NCBI GenBank assembly: GCA_020061125.1 | Contig: JAGUYV010000047.1 | Span: forward strand, 1-37,098 | DNA from: a bacterium | GTDB lineage: Bacteria; UBP15; UBA6099; DSWB01 | DNA length: 37,098 bases | Reading direction: 5' to 3' | Shown: positions 8,267 to 16,671 of the stretch, in pieces | Numbering within the stretch: the first letter of the stretch is position 1 | How the letters are laid out: every line of letters starts with the position of its first letter | Program-made: the position numbers and the translations under genes | The notes under the pieces: generated by a model | The model's input: only the letters and a program-made list of their open reading frames with translations | The model's database searches: none | What the model was told of the DNA's origin: nothing

Positions 8267-8401
8267 CCGTATCCGTCAATTGTGATCGAGTGTGTTTTGG
8301 GGGCGCCGCAATCCGGGTCCGGCCGCGTCCGGTTTCGTGGAAATATCCAGCGGGACATAGTAGTATTTACAGCATTGGGTCCCCCGCCTCAACGGGAGCA
8401 A

Positions 8402-8413
8402 CTTTTCGAAAAG
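8402..8413. repeat. Perfect 12-bp palindrome before the fusion gene
   Basis: CTTTTCGAAAAG, 17 bases upstream of ATG 8431 and overlapping the start of the putative ribosome-binding region. It could be an operator or a small hairpin; no second copy was found nearby. Confidence 0.3.
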
Positions 8414-8430
8414 GAAAGGCGGTTTTGCAC

Positions 8431-11400
8431 ATGACGGAGAACGCTTCGGCCAACTGGGGCCGGTTCGTCAAACCAGAGATGCACACGCTGCTGAAAGCGC
8501 TGCGCCTGGATGTGGCGTATCATCGCGCGTCCGGCGATTACATGTATTACTTTAATGGAGTGGGCGAAGAAGTCAGGGTCACGGATTTCGCCGGGGGCAT
8601 GGGCGCCACGGTTCTGGGACACAACCACCCGGAGATCAGCAAGGCGCGCCTGGATGCCATGAGCGCGGAAACCCCCATGCACGCGCAGGGGTCAGTGCGC
8701 ACGGCCGCGGGCGATCTGGCCGCAAAACTCGACGAGCTGTTTCCCGGCAAGGAGCCGCGAATCACAGTATTCACCAATACGGGCACGGAAACCGTGGAGT
8801 GCGCGCTCAAGCACGCGGAATTCAACCGCGTGCAGAAACTCGCGGCCCTGGGACGGCGCATCTACCGCAACTGCAATGAGATTCGCGAGTATTACCGTCT
8901 TCATCACGATGCGCAGCTTCCGCGCGCGTACCGCGAACTAGACATCGAAACGCTGATCGGCGACATCATGGCGCAGCTCGTGACTCTGCGATCCCTGCGG
9001 CCGGTGGTTATCGCAGCCGAGCGCTCGTTTCACGGAAAAACCACGGGTTCGCTGCGTATCACCGGCAACCCGGCATACCGCGAGGCCTTCGCCCTGTTGA
9101 GCGGCATCGAGGCCCGCTTCGTGAAATACAACGACGCGGATGACCTGCGCCGCGCGCTCGAAAAATCCTATGTGGGCGTGAAATTTCTGGAACACCGCAA
9201 CGGCGCCATCCGCGTCACCGAGGAAAAATTTCTGAATGTCGCTGCGTTCATCATGGAGCCGGTACAGGGAGAGGGCGGCATCCACATCGCGTCCAAGAGC
9301 TACATGAAGGCTGTGGAAAAGCTGCGCGCCCGGCATGGTTTCGAGTGGGCGCTGGACGAAATTCAATCCGGCATGGGCCGCACGGGCCGCCTGTTCGCAT
9401 TCGAGCATTCAGGCGTGGACCCGGACAATATTGACTATGTGCTTTTGAGCAAGGCGCTGGGCGGCGCGCAGACCAAGATCGGCGCCATGATGGTTCGCAA
9501 GTCCATCCACGACGGCCGCTTCGGGCTGCTGCACACCTCCACTTTCGCCGAGGATGAAGAGTCCGCAATCGCCGGACTCAAAAGCCTTGATATTCTCACG
9601 CGCAACAACGCGCGCCTGGTGCAGGGCGCGCAGGAAAAAGGGCAGTATCTACTTGGCGAACTCGAAAAGCTCAAGGAAAAATATCCGGAAGTCATCAAAG
9701 CCGTGCGCGGCATCGGGCTGATGGCGGCGGTGGAGTTTGCGCTCTTCAGCGATAATTCGTCCCTGTTCTTCAACCGCAGCGGCGCGCAGGGCGTGTTCGG
9801 CTCCCTGCTCACCGGCTACCTGTTCCACGAGCACCGCATCCGCACCACGCCGCCGCTGAACGCGCTCGTATCCCACGCCCCGTACAATCTGATCCGCATC
9901 GAGCCGTCCCTATACATTTCCAGAAAAGAGATTGACCGGCTCATCCACGCCCTGGACTTGGCGTGCGAAATGGTGACAAAATGCAACGCATACATGTTCT
10001 CGAAGTACATCGTGAATCTCGAAACGCCCGGGCACACGGGCGAGATTGAAGATTTCTCCAGGCCGGTTTACACACCGCCGGACGACCCGGCGTTCAAGAA
10101 CGCGCGCCGCATGACTTTTCTCATCCATCCCCTGGACATACATCAGGTCATGGAGGAGTTCGACCCGTCCATGAACCGCTTCCGCAAGGATGTTGACGAG
10201 GAAACGGGTTTGAGCGAACGCGAACGGTACTGGGACATGCTGGCCCCGCTCATGGAGTCGTTCGTGTACCGGATCGTCAATGTTAAGTCGCCGCGCACCG
10301 GGGACAAGGTTCATGCCAAGTTCATCGCGTTCCTGTACACCACCAAGCAGATGAACCAGTTGCGCCGCAAGAATCCGCAGGCCCTGGTTCAAGGGGTGCA
10401 GAAAGCCGTGGATCTGGCCGCATGCGAGGGCGGCGACATCGTGGGCCTGGGAGCGTTCACCTCCATCGTCACGCACAACGGCCTGGACCTGGACGACACC
10501 TACATCCGCATCACAAGCGGCAATTCCTACACCACGGCCCTGATATGGCAGTCCATTCTGAAAGCCGCGCAATACATGGAAACGGACCTGAACGCATGCG
10601 TGGGCGCAGTGGTGGGCGCGGCCGGAAACATTGGCAGCGTGACCGCCAGCCTGTTGAGCGAGGACATTCCGAAAATTTATCTCATCGGCCGCGGCCGCCC
10701 GGGCGTGCTCAACGACATGCGTGACGTGGCCCGCACCATCTATGCGGACGCCGTGGACATCATCCGCACCACGCCGCCCGAAAAGCTCAAGGGCCTGCCC
10801 GCGGCTCTGGCGCGCGATCTGTTTCTGCCCTACATGGCGCTGAACTCGCGCGAATTCCGATTCAATCCCGAGGCCATAGACGATTTTATCAAGAAAAATT
10901 ACAAAGGCCGCGACGCGCGCATCGCCAATCTGATCAAGTCCGTGTTCTACCGCAGGCCCGACGAAAACATCGGAGACAGCGTGTACGAGGCCGTACGCAT
11001 CAAGCATGTGCGTGACCCGTATCTGATTCCGACCACGAACATTGAGCGCGGGCTGCGCGAGGCGGACATTGTGGTGTCCGCGGTGAGCGCGCACACGCAG
11101 ATCATAGACACGGCCTGGATCAAGCCCGGCGCCATTGTGAACGATGTGAGCCTGCCGCCGAGCATCTCAATCGAGTTGTACAGGAACCGGCCCGATGTGC
11201 TCGCCATACAAGGCGGTATCGGCCATCTGCCCGAGTACCTGGACCTGGGCATCCCCGGCCTGGCCGTGGGCGCGACTCTCGGGTGCATGGCGGAAACCTT
11301 CATCCTCACCATGATGAACATGATTGACAACTACAGCTTCGGCAAGATCACGCGCCAGCAAGTGGTCAAGATCTGGGAAGCCGGCCGCATCCTCGGCTTC

Positions 11401-11472
11401 GGCCTCGCAGCCATCAAGTACAAGGACATGAAGCTGACCCGTGAAGTGGCCAGGCAGGTGAGGGGGAAGTAG
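8431..11472 (+). CDS. Fusion of class III PLP aminotransferase and acyl-ACP-reductase-like NAD(P) dehydrogenase
   Basis: 1013 residues. The N-terminal half (~1-520) is a class III (fold type I) aminotransferase: TNTGTETVECALKHA, SFHGKTTGSL, EPVQGEGG, LDEIQSGMGRTG, and the PLP lysine Lys341 in LLSKALGG. About 65 residues separate NTGTE from SFHGKT, more than usual, suggesting a helical insert. The C-terminal part (~560-1013) resembles cyanobacterial-type long-chain acyl-ACP reductases/COG5322: GLGAFTSI, the Rossmann loop VVGAAGNIGS near 726, and a Cys (952, LGCMAETF) at the position I believe corresponds to the acyl-thioester Cys of that family. Acyl thioester reduction to an aldehyde followed by transamination to an amine is a reasonable inference; it is not demonstrated. 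ATG 8431 is chosen over the track start at 8170 because the extension is out of character and overlaps the upstream gene's promoter; a loosely spaced GGAAAGG precedes it. Confidence 0.8.
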   Translation: MTENASANWGRFVKPEMHTLLKALRLDVAYHRASGDYMYYFNGVGEEVRVTDFAGGMGATVLGHNHPEISKARLDAMSAETPMHAQGSVRTAAGDLAAKLDELFPGKEPRITVFTNTGTETVECALKHAEFNRVQKLAALGRRIYRNCNEIREYYRLHHDAQLPRAYRELDIETLIGDIMAQLVTLRSLRPVVIAAERSFHGKTTGSLRITGNPAYREAFALLSGIEARFVKYNDADDLRRALEKSYVGVKFLEHRNGAIRVTEEKFLNVAAFIMEPVQGEGGIHIASKSYMKAVEKLRARHGFEWALDEIQSGMGRTGRLFAFEHSGVDPDNIDYVLLSKALGGAQTKIGAMMVRKSIHDGRFGLLHTSTFAEDEESAIAGLKSLDILTRNNARLVQGAQEKGQYLLGELEKLKEKYPEVIKAVRGIGLMAAVEFALFSDNSSLFFNRSGAQGVFGSLLTGYLFHEHRIRTTPPLNALVSHAPYNLIRIEPSLYISRKEIDRLIHALDLACEMVTKCNAYMFSKYIVNLETPGHTGEIEDFSRPVYTPPDDPAFKNARRMTFLIHPLDIHQVMEEFDPSMNRFRKDVDEETGLSERERYWDMLAPLMESFVYRIVNVKSPRTGDKVHAKFIAFLYTTKQMNQLRRKNPQALVQGVQKAVDLAACEGGDIVGLGAFTSIVTHNGLDLDDTYIRITSGNSYTTALIWQSILKAAQYMETDLNACVGAVVGAAGNIGSVTASLLSEDIPKIYLIGRGRPGVLNDMRDVARTIYADAVDIIRTTPPEKLKGLPAALARDLFLPYMALNSREFRFNPEAIDDFIKKNYKGRDARIANLIKSVFYRRPDENIGDSVYEAVRIKHVRDPYLIPTTNIERGLREADIVVSAVSAHTQIIDTAWIKPGAIVNDVSLPPSISIELYRNRPDVLAIQGGIGHLPEYLDLGIPGLAVGATLGCMAETFILTMMNMIDNYSFGKITRQQVVKIWEAGRILGFGLAAIKYKDMKLTREVARQVRGK

Positions 11473-11490
11473 GCTTGGCTGGCTGTCGGC

Positions 11491-11510
11491 ATCCGGCGTC
11501 CGGCTTTCGG
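11491..11510 (+). repeat. Left inverted repeat of the four-helix module
   Basis: ATCCGGCGTCCGGCTTTCGG, 18 bases after the fusion-gene stop codon; its reverse complement matches 12164-12183 at 17 of 20 positions. Confidence 0.6.
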
Positions 11511-11562
11511 ATTTGATTTGTGTCACAACCCGGGTTTTGCCCGTATTGTGGATTCGTGATGT

Positions 11563-11591
11563 TTTGATGCTGTAACAGAGTTTGCATCAAA
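11563..11591. repeat. Hairpin with 8-bp perfect arms
   Basis: TTTGATGC, 13-base loop, GCATCAAA, inside the left end of the module. It lacks a following T-run, so it is not a convincing terminator. Confidence 0.4.
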
Positions 11592-11683
11592 GGCGTTTGT
11601 GTCATTGAAAATTTGTTGCGTGTGTTTTAAATGTGTGAATATGATGGAGAGTGATAGTTGAAACTCGAATTGAATGAGCCGAC

Positions 11684-12049
11684 ATGCCAAGAAACCACAA
11701 AAATCTAAAAGCATTTCAATTATCTCATGACTTGGCAATAGAGATTTACGCGGTCACGAAGACATTCCCAAGACAGGAGGTTTTCGGTTTAAACAATCAG
11801 CTTCGGAGAGTTGCAACATCTTTTCCATCCAATATTGTGGAAGGATGCGCCCGGCGGACATTGAAAGATTATCTGCACTTCCTGTACATCGCTTCCGGAT
11901 CCTTGGCGGAAGCCGGATATTTTATTGAATTGTCGCACGAGCTTGGACATCTGGGACGGGAGGTTTTTGAAAGACTGAACGAAAGACACAATCATTGCGC
12001 GCGCACATTGCAGGCTCTGATTTCATCATTGGAGAAGAAAGATTGTTGA
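11684..12049 (+). CDS. Four-helix-bundle protein (23S rRNA intervening-sequence protein family)
   Basis: 121 residues of the TIGR02436/IVS-protein family: an N-terminal LKAFQLSHDLAIEIYAVTK helix, FPRQEVFGLNNQLRRVATS, then NIVEGCAR and a LHFLYIASGSLAEAGYFIEL helix. Family members occur inside 23S rRNA intervening sequences and also free-standing; some relatives (Avd) serve diversity-generating retroelements. Their biochemical role is unclear. There is no rRNA gene or reverse transcriptase here. The gene is more A/T-rich than its neighbours and lies in a repeat-bounded module, so recent acquisition is likely. ATG 11684 begins at the conserved start of the family; the upstream ribosome-binding site is weak. 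Confidence 0.85.
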   Translation: MPRNHKNLKAFQLSHDLAIEIYAVTKTFPRQEVFGLNNQLRRVATSFPSNIVEGCARRTLKDYLHFLYIASGSLAEAGYFIELSHELGHLGREVFERLNERHNHCARTLQALISSLEKKDC

Positions 12050-12057
12050 AAGCGCAA

Positions 12058-12084
12058 AATCGCTTCGGAAAAGCTCGAGCGATT
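12058..12084. repeat. Hairpin with 7-bp perfect arms after the four-helix gene
   Basis: AATCGCT, 13-base loop, AGCGATT, 8 bases after the stop codon. It could slow transcription, but no U-tract follows. Confidence 0.35.
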
Positions 12085-12156
12085 CGTGGACTTCGCAATG
12101 GCACGATGCGAAACATACCAGCGGTCACACGCAGCAAACGGAGATGAAATTTTAGT

Positions 12157-12183
12157 CCGGAAGCCGGAAGCCGGAAGACGGAT
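12157..12183 (+). repeat. Right inverted repeat with tandem CCGGAAG units
   Basis: Three consecutive CCGGAAG units followed by ACGGAT. The last 20 bases are the inverted partner of 11491-11510. They end only a few bases before the GGAGG of the next gene. Confidence 0.6.
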
Positions 12184-12197
12184 CCCCGGAGGACATC

Positions 12198-12905
12198 ATG
12201 AGCATCATAGGAGTCATTCCCGCGCGGGGCGGAAGCAAAGGCCTGCCGGGCAAGAATGTGAAATCCATAGCGGGCAGGCCCATGATTCAATGGATCATCG
12301 AGGCCGCGCTCGCCGCGAAAACCCTGGACCGGGTGTTCGTGTCCACGGACGGTGACGACATCGCGGCCGCGGCGCGCGAGGCCGGGGCAGAGGTCATCCG
12401 CCGCCCGGACGAGATTTCCGGCGACACTGCGGCCATCGAGGATTCCCTGCGCCATGTGGTGCGCACCCTCGAAGCCCAGGGCGAGCGCATCGAGATCATG
12501 GTTCTGATGCAGGCCAATGTGCCGATCCGCAAACCCGGCTTCATTGACGAGGTCGTTCATGCGCTACAGGACTCGGATTTCACATCCGTGGTCTCGGCGT
12601 GCGAAGTCAAGCAGCGGCCCGAGTGGATGAAAAAGGCGCAGGACGGCGTGCTGGTTCCGTTCATGGAATGCGCGTGCTACCGCAGGCAGGAGCTGCCCGA
12701 CCTGTATGTCATAGACGGCGCCGTGGAGGCCATCCGCCGCGATGTGCTCATGGGCACGGAAGGCAAATCCGGCGTTCATGTGTATTTCGGAGAGCGCATG
12801 GGGTTCCGCGTGCAGGAAGCCCTGTACAGCATGGATGTGGACAGCATTGACGATTTCAACATCATCGAGCCGGTGCTGGCCGCGGTGAACCGCGCAAAGC
12901 CGTAA
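12198..12905 (+). CDS. CMP-sugar synthetase (acylneuraminate cytidylyltransferase family)
   Basis: 235 residues with the diagnostic CTP-binding start IPARGGSKGLPGKN (residues ~7-20) and VFVSTDGDDIA, then MVLMQANVPIRKPGFIDE. The family activates 3-deoxy-2-ulosonic sugars (neuraminate, legionaminate, pseudaminate, Kdo-like) as CMP-sugars for surface glycans; which sugar is used cannot be told. No NeuB-like synthase or sugar epimerase is in the window. ATG 12198 is preceded by a strong GGAGG. The gene begins 15 bases after the right repeat of the four-helix module, so it was separated from the fusion gene by that insertion or takes its promoter from it. It ends with a convergent diguanylate cyclase gene 83 bp away. 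Confidence 0.85.
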   Translation: MSIIGVIPARGGSKGLPGKNVKSIAGRPMIQWIIEAALAAKTLDRVFVSTDGDDIAAAAREAGAEVIRRPDEISGDTAAIEDSLRHVVRTLEAQGERIEIMVLMQANVPIRKPGFIDEVVHALQDSDFTSVVSACEVKQRPEWMKKAQDGVLVPFMECACYRRQELPDLYVIDGAVEAIRRDVLMGTEGKSGVHVYFGERMGFRVQEALYSMDVDSIDDFNIIEPVLAAVNRAKP

Positions 12906-12988
12906 CCCGGCGCGCGGCGCACAATCATATTCAATTCGCATGAAATCGTTCCGGCGGAACGGACCGGAAGGGTGTTGCGCTCCTGCAA

Positions 12989-13828
12989 TCAAACTGTCTG
13001 GTGAAGCACACCGTTTTTACCGCCGTTCTTGACCTCGTACATGAGCGCGTCCGCGGCCTTGATCATGTCGTTTACGGACGATGGCGGATGTGAAAAGGTC
13101 ACGGCGCCGATGCTGAACGAGACGGGCCATTTGTTGAACTGCATGGAGGCGTTCAGTTCCGATTGCAGACGATCTATCGGGGCGCGGCATTCCTTTGCGT
13201 CGAGTCCCGGAAACAGAACCGCAAATTCATCGCCGCCCAATCGCGCCACGATGTCGTAAGGCCTCACGCAGGATTTCATGGTCTGCACAACTTCGATGAG
13301 CAGGTTGTTTCCCGTGTTGTGACCCAGCGTGTCGTTGACTGTCTTGAAGTTGTCGCAGTCGAGGTATACAAGCGTCAGCGGCTTTCTGCCGCGGCGCGAT
13401 CGTTCGAGTTCCTGTTCGGCGAATTCCATGAATGCCCGCGGGTTGCATGCTCCGGTCAGGGAATCCGTGCGCGCAGTTTCCTTTTCGCGCTCCATGGACC
13501 TTCGCATAGCGGATAGCATGTAAGCCGTTATCAGAAAGAAACCGAATCGCACCATGGAATTCCAGTAAGGTATCAGGGGATTGGAATAATGCGGATTGGA
13601 ATAAATGTCGGAAACGAGCCATGTGATCGTTCCCATGACAACGGTGACAAGTCCGTTCTTGTAACCCGCTTTCCAAGTCACGAACGATATAGGGATCAGA
13701 TAGAAGATCGAAAAGGCAAGTTCGGGGCCGGTGATGTAGTCTGTCATTCCCAGAAAAGCGATGACCACGATTCCCGCAAGCAATGTGAGCAGGGGGCTTT
13801 GTGAAGGGTTTTCGATAAATTTGTCCAT
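12989..13828 (-). CDS. Membrane-anchored diguanylate cyclase (GGDEF) with I-site
   Basis: 279 residues. The first ~115 residues contain about four hydrophobic segments (LLTLLAGIVVIAFLGM, LAFSIFYLIPISFVTW, LVTVVMGTITWLVSDI, FGFFLITAYMLSAM), a small membrane sensor. A GGDEF domain follows: TDSLTGACNPRAF, LDCDNFKTVNDTLGH, then RPYD-IVARL-GGDEF. The intact GGDEF predicts synthesis of cyclic di-GMP from GTP, and the RxxD five residues earlier is a product-inhibition I-site. I use ATG 13828; the track's longer form would lie inside the preceding gene. It follows the TPR/propeller gene by 5 bp and is the last gene of a three-gene operon, so its activity may be tied to envelope state. Confidence 0.9.
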   Translation of the reverse strand: MDKFIENPSQSPLLTLLAGIVVIAFLGMTDYITGPELAFSIFYLIPISFVTWKAGYKNGLVTVVMGTITWLVSDIYSNPHYSNPLIPYWNSMVRFGFFLITAYMLSAMRRSMEREKETARTDSLTGACNPRAFMEFAEQELERSRRGRKPLTLVYLDCDNFKTVNDTLGHNTGNNLLIEVVQTMKSCVRPYDIVARLGGDEFAVLFPGLDAKECRAPIDRLQSELNASMQFNKWPVSFSIGAVTFSHPPSSVNDMIKAADALMYEVKNGGKNGVLHQTV

Positions 13829-13833
13829 ATCCG

Positions 13834-16665
13834 TCACGGCCTCCAGATCACGGGCGCGGCCGCGTCCAGATTCTGCTCGGCCGGGAATGCGTTGCCGCCG
13901 TCCGCATCCATGACCCATAGATCACCGCCGCGCAGGAACAGAAACTGTTTTTCATCCGGGGACCATGCCAGGCCCGAAGCGGCCACCCGTGCGCCCTTGA
14001 TGTCACGCGGGTCAAGTTTGCGCGCGGCGCCGGTTTCCAGATTCACCACAGACACGGAACTTATGTAGGTTTCGGCGCTGTACACGAGCAGTTGATTGCC
14101 GGATGGAGACAGAACCGGAACCGCTGACTTGATGTTGCCCACAGGCACGCGCGAGCCGCCGTCCTCGGAGGGCGCCGTGGCGTCGAACCAGGTCACGCGC
14201 CCGGTGTCGAGGTTGAACGATCCCAGGCACTGGCGCGTCCCGTCCTCGGCCTTGACGCAGGGGTCCACGGAGAAGAACACACTGCGCCCGGAGGCGTCCC
14301 ATGCGGCGGCGTGCACATTCTGCCCGGGCAGGGGCCGCATCAGGGTTTTGCTGATGGTGTCCAGGATCGTGAGTTCGTGAACTCCGTCGCCCCTGTTCGC
14401 CAGTACGGACAGATACTTCCTGTTCGGAGACAGATCCGGCATGCGGAAATAGACTTTGCCCGGCAGTTTCATGCGCGCGCTGTCGAGGAGCATATCCGAC
14501 ACGCGAGTCTCGGGGTTCAAGGCGATGATCGAATGGCCACCGCGGCCTCCGGAAACGAAAACCAGCGCCTTGCCGTCCGCGGACATCGAGGGATGCGCTC
14601 CCTGCGCCAGAACGCGGCCGGGCCGGATCCCGGCCTGCATTTCGTAAAGACGGCCGTCGGAACGCTGAAACACCCACCGGCCCTTGAGCCTGCTGCGCAG
14701 GGCGTAGAGCGTTTCCCAGTCGTAGCCAAGATCCGGCGGCGCAAGATATGCGTCAGCCTGAAATGCACTGATCTGGTTCTTGATCTCGTCGGACAGCGAC
14801 GGGGGCACGGGAATGGGCTGCTTGCGCGGGGATATGGCGCCGCCCTGGGGTGTTCCCAGGTCCGCTTCCTGAAGTGGCGGCGAGGGGTGTCCGAAAGCGG
14901 GGAAATCCGCCAGGGGATGCCCTGCGCCGTTGTCCAGTCCGATGCGCACGGTTTTCACGGGCGGTTCGTCCGCGCCGGGCAGATCCGGGATGGCGATTTT
15001 GTTTTCGCGCGCTTCCTGCACGAGCCGGGTCTTGAGTGCGAGAAGATGTTCGTCCGCGGGATTGTGTTCCAGCGCGGATTTGAGGACCTGGATGGCCTCG
15101 AAAAATTTGCCGCGTGCGTGCAGTGCGCGAATGGCGCAAGCGGCTGCGGGCGCGGATGCGCTGTCGCGATTCAGCCATTGCTGGCCGAATCCCAGGGCGC
15201 GCACTTCCTGGCTCGAATCCAAAAGCACGGTGCAATACGCAACGCGCGCGGCCTCGCTGTCCGGGTGTTTTTGCATGGCTGCCGCGGCGCGCGCCTCCGC
15301 GTCCCGGCCGCGCCCGGATGCGGCCTCGAGTTCCGCGAGCGCTATCTGAATATCAAGATTACCGGGTTCCATGTCCGCGGCCTGTTGCGCGGCACGCAGG
15401 GCGCTTTCGGGGTTCCCCTTTTTCCTGTATGCGATCGCGAGATTGAGCCGGAGGTTCGCATTCTCGGGATTCAACTGCACGGCGCGCTCGTACTCCACGG
15501 CTGCCGATTCATAATCGTGGTGCATCATGGCGTCATCGCCGGCACGGTCGTGTGCGGCGGCTTCCTCTGGAGCGATCGGCGCGGTGACCGCCTGTTGCGC
15601 ATGCGCCTGCTCCCCGGAGGTTTCGAACTCCGGTTCCTGCACAGCAACTGTTGAGGTAGCAGCGGGCGCGGATTCAGCGGTTGACGGCATCGTCGTATCC
15701 GTTAGTCCCACCGGCTCTGGAATTCCGGTAGGTTGCGGCTGTTGCTGTTCGTCTCCTGTCGAAGCGGTTGCCTGTTGCGGCTCTTCCGTTTCTTGGTTCG
15801 CAGGCGCCTGCCGCGGGCTGGTTGCGACTTGCGGATCCTCGGGAGCCGAGACCGGAGCCTGCGGTTGATCACGCCTGACAACGGACTCGCGAATTTTTGA
15901 GGGCAGGGGCGGCACGGCTTCGAGGCGCGCTCCGGGCTGGGGCGTGCGGGTCTTGAGCGCCTGCAGTTCATCGGCGGTGACGAGTTTGCTGGACGAAGAA
16001 CGCGGAGAGGCGGCGATCTCCTGCTGCACAGCCGTGATGTTCGCCGCGAGAACGCGATCCGAAGGGGCGAGAATTTTGGCCTCGTTCAGCATTTTCAGGG
16101 CCGTGTCCGGCTGTCCGAGCGCGCGGTAGCAGAGAGCCAGGTTGGACAGGTAATGCACCTGGAGGCTGTTGTAATCGCGCAGTTCTTCTGGGTTTTCTGG
16201 GCGCGTGGCGCGCAAGGTCTTGAGGAGTCCGACATTGGTTTGCAGCGCGGATTTGAGGGCCGCGGCCGCATTGTCCCTCTCGCCGGTTTGCAGATAGGAC
16301 AGGCCGAGATTCAGGGACGCCACGGGGTGGTCTGGATTCTGTGCCAGAGCCTTCATGTAAAAGGCGCGCGCTTCGGTGGTTTTGCCTCCGGCCTGTTTGA
16401 GAAACCCGAGTTCCGTGAGAACATCAGCGTCGTTGGGGCGCAGCGCAAGAACGCGCTCGAGCATCTTGCGCGCGTCTTCGTGGTCGCCGGACACGATGTA
16501 CAGGCGCGCCAGGTGCAGCATGGACTCGGCGTCCGAACCGTCCCTGATGATTTGCTTTTCAAGTTCGAGGATGTCGCGCTGCAGCGGGCTGGCGAGAGCG
16601 CCGCGCGCGGCGGGCAGGGCGCACAGAAGAATCAGCAGCAGAGTTGCGGAAAGCCTTTGCGTCAT
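13834..16665 (-). CDS. Exported TPR and WD40-like (PD40/TolB-type) beta-propeller protein
   Basis: 943 residues with a signal peptide (MTQRLSATLLLILLCALPAARG). Residues ~30-215 are tetratricopeptide repeats (AESMLHLARLYIVSGDHEDA, ADVLTELGFLKQAGGKTTEA). A ~140-residue linker rich in Pro, Gln, Ala, Thr and Glu follows, then a second TPR block (~370-540, starting YESAAVEYERAVQLNPENA). The last ~280 residues contain PD40/TolB-like propeller motifs (DLSPNRKYLSVLA, VPVLSPSGNQLLVYSA, GLAWSPDEKQFLFLRGG). It is probably a periplasmic scaffold; no enzyme motif was seen. It lies 6 bp after the 16672 gene and 5 bp before the diguanylate cyclase, so the three are one operon. Confidence 0.8.
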   Translation of the reverse strand: MTQRLSATLLLILLCALPAARGALASPLQRDILELEKQIIRDGSDAESMLHLARLYIVSGDHEDARKMLERVLALRPNDADVLTELGFLKQAGGKTTEARAFYMKALAQNPDHPVASLNLGLSYLQTGERDNAAAALKSALQTNVGLLKTLRATRPENPEELRDYNSLQVHYLSNLALCYRALGQPDTALKMLNEAKILAPSDRVLAANITAVQQEIAASPRSSSSKLVTADELQALKTRTPQPGARLEAVPPLPSKIRESVVRRDQPQAPVSAPEDPQVATSPRQAPANQETEEPQQATASTGDEQQQPQPTGIPEPVGLTDTTMPSTAESAPAATSTVAVQEPEFETSGEQAHAQQAVTAPIAPEEAAAHDRAGDDAMMHHDYESAAVEYERAVQLNPENANLRLNLAIAYRKKGNPESALRAAQQAADMEPGNLDIQIALAELEAASGRGRDAEARAAAAMQKHPDSEAARVAYCTVLLDSSQEVRALGFGQQWLNRDSASAPAAACAIRALHARGKFFEAIQVLKSALEHNPADEHLLALKTRLVQEARENKIAIPDLPGADEPPVKTVRIGLDNGAGHPLADFPAFGHPSPPLQEADLGTPQGGAISPRKQPIPVPPSLSDEIKNQISAFQADAYLAPPDLGYDWETLYALRSRLKGRWVFQRSDGRLYEMQAGIRPGRVLAQGAHPSMSADGKALVFVSGGRGGHSIIALNPETRVSDMLLDSARMKLPGKVYFRMPDLSPNRKYLSVLANRGDGVHELTILDTISKTLMRPLPGQNVHAAAWDASGRSVFFSVDPCVKAEDGTRQCLGSFNLDTGRVTWFDATAPSEDGGSRVPVGNIKSAVPVLSPSGNQLLVYSAETYISSVSVVNLETGAARKLDPRDIKGARVAASGLAWSPDEKQFLFLRGGDLWVMDADGGNAFPAEQNLDAAAPVIWRP

Positions 16666-16671
16666 GGGCGA

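Larger units (their letters stand above)
11491..12183. mobile_element. Putative mobile module: four-helix-bundle gene bounded by inverted CCGGAAG-type repeats
   Basis: The left edge (11491-11510) and the right edge (12164-12183) are inverted copies matching at 17 of 20 positions; the right edge is preceded by a further CCGGAAG unit, giving three in a row. The interior is visibly richer in A/T than its neighbours and contains a single gene, 11684..12049. Two hairpins with 13-base loops lie near the ends. The module sits between the stop of the fusion gene and the Shine-Dalgarno of the next gene. No transposase is present, so any movement would need a partner in trans. No target-site duplication was recognised. 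Confidence 0.5.

Noticed and set aside
9910-11094. 394-codon minus-strand ORF inside the fusion gene
   Set aside because: The opposite strand encodes the conserved aminotransferase/reductase; the shadow has no motifs.
11684-12049. Diversity-generating retroelement accessory (Avd) or rRNA intervening sequence
   Set aside because: No reverse transcriptase, template repeat or 23S rRNA sequence is nearby.
12157-12183. Tandem CCGGAAG units as a CRISPR array
   Set aside because: The units are 7 bp, directly abutting, without spacers or cas genes.
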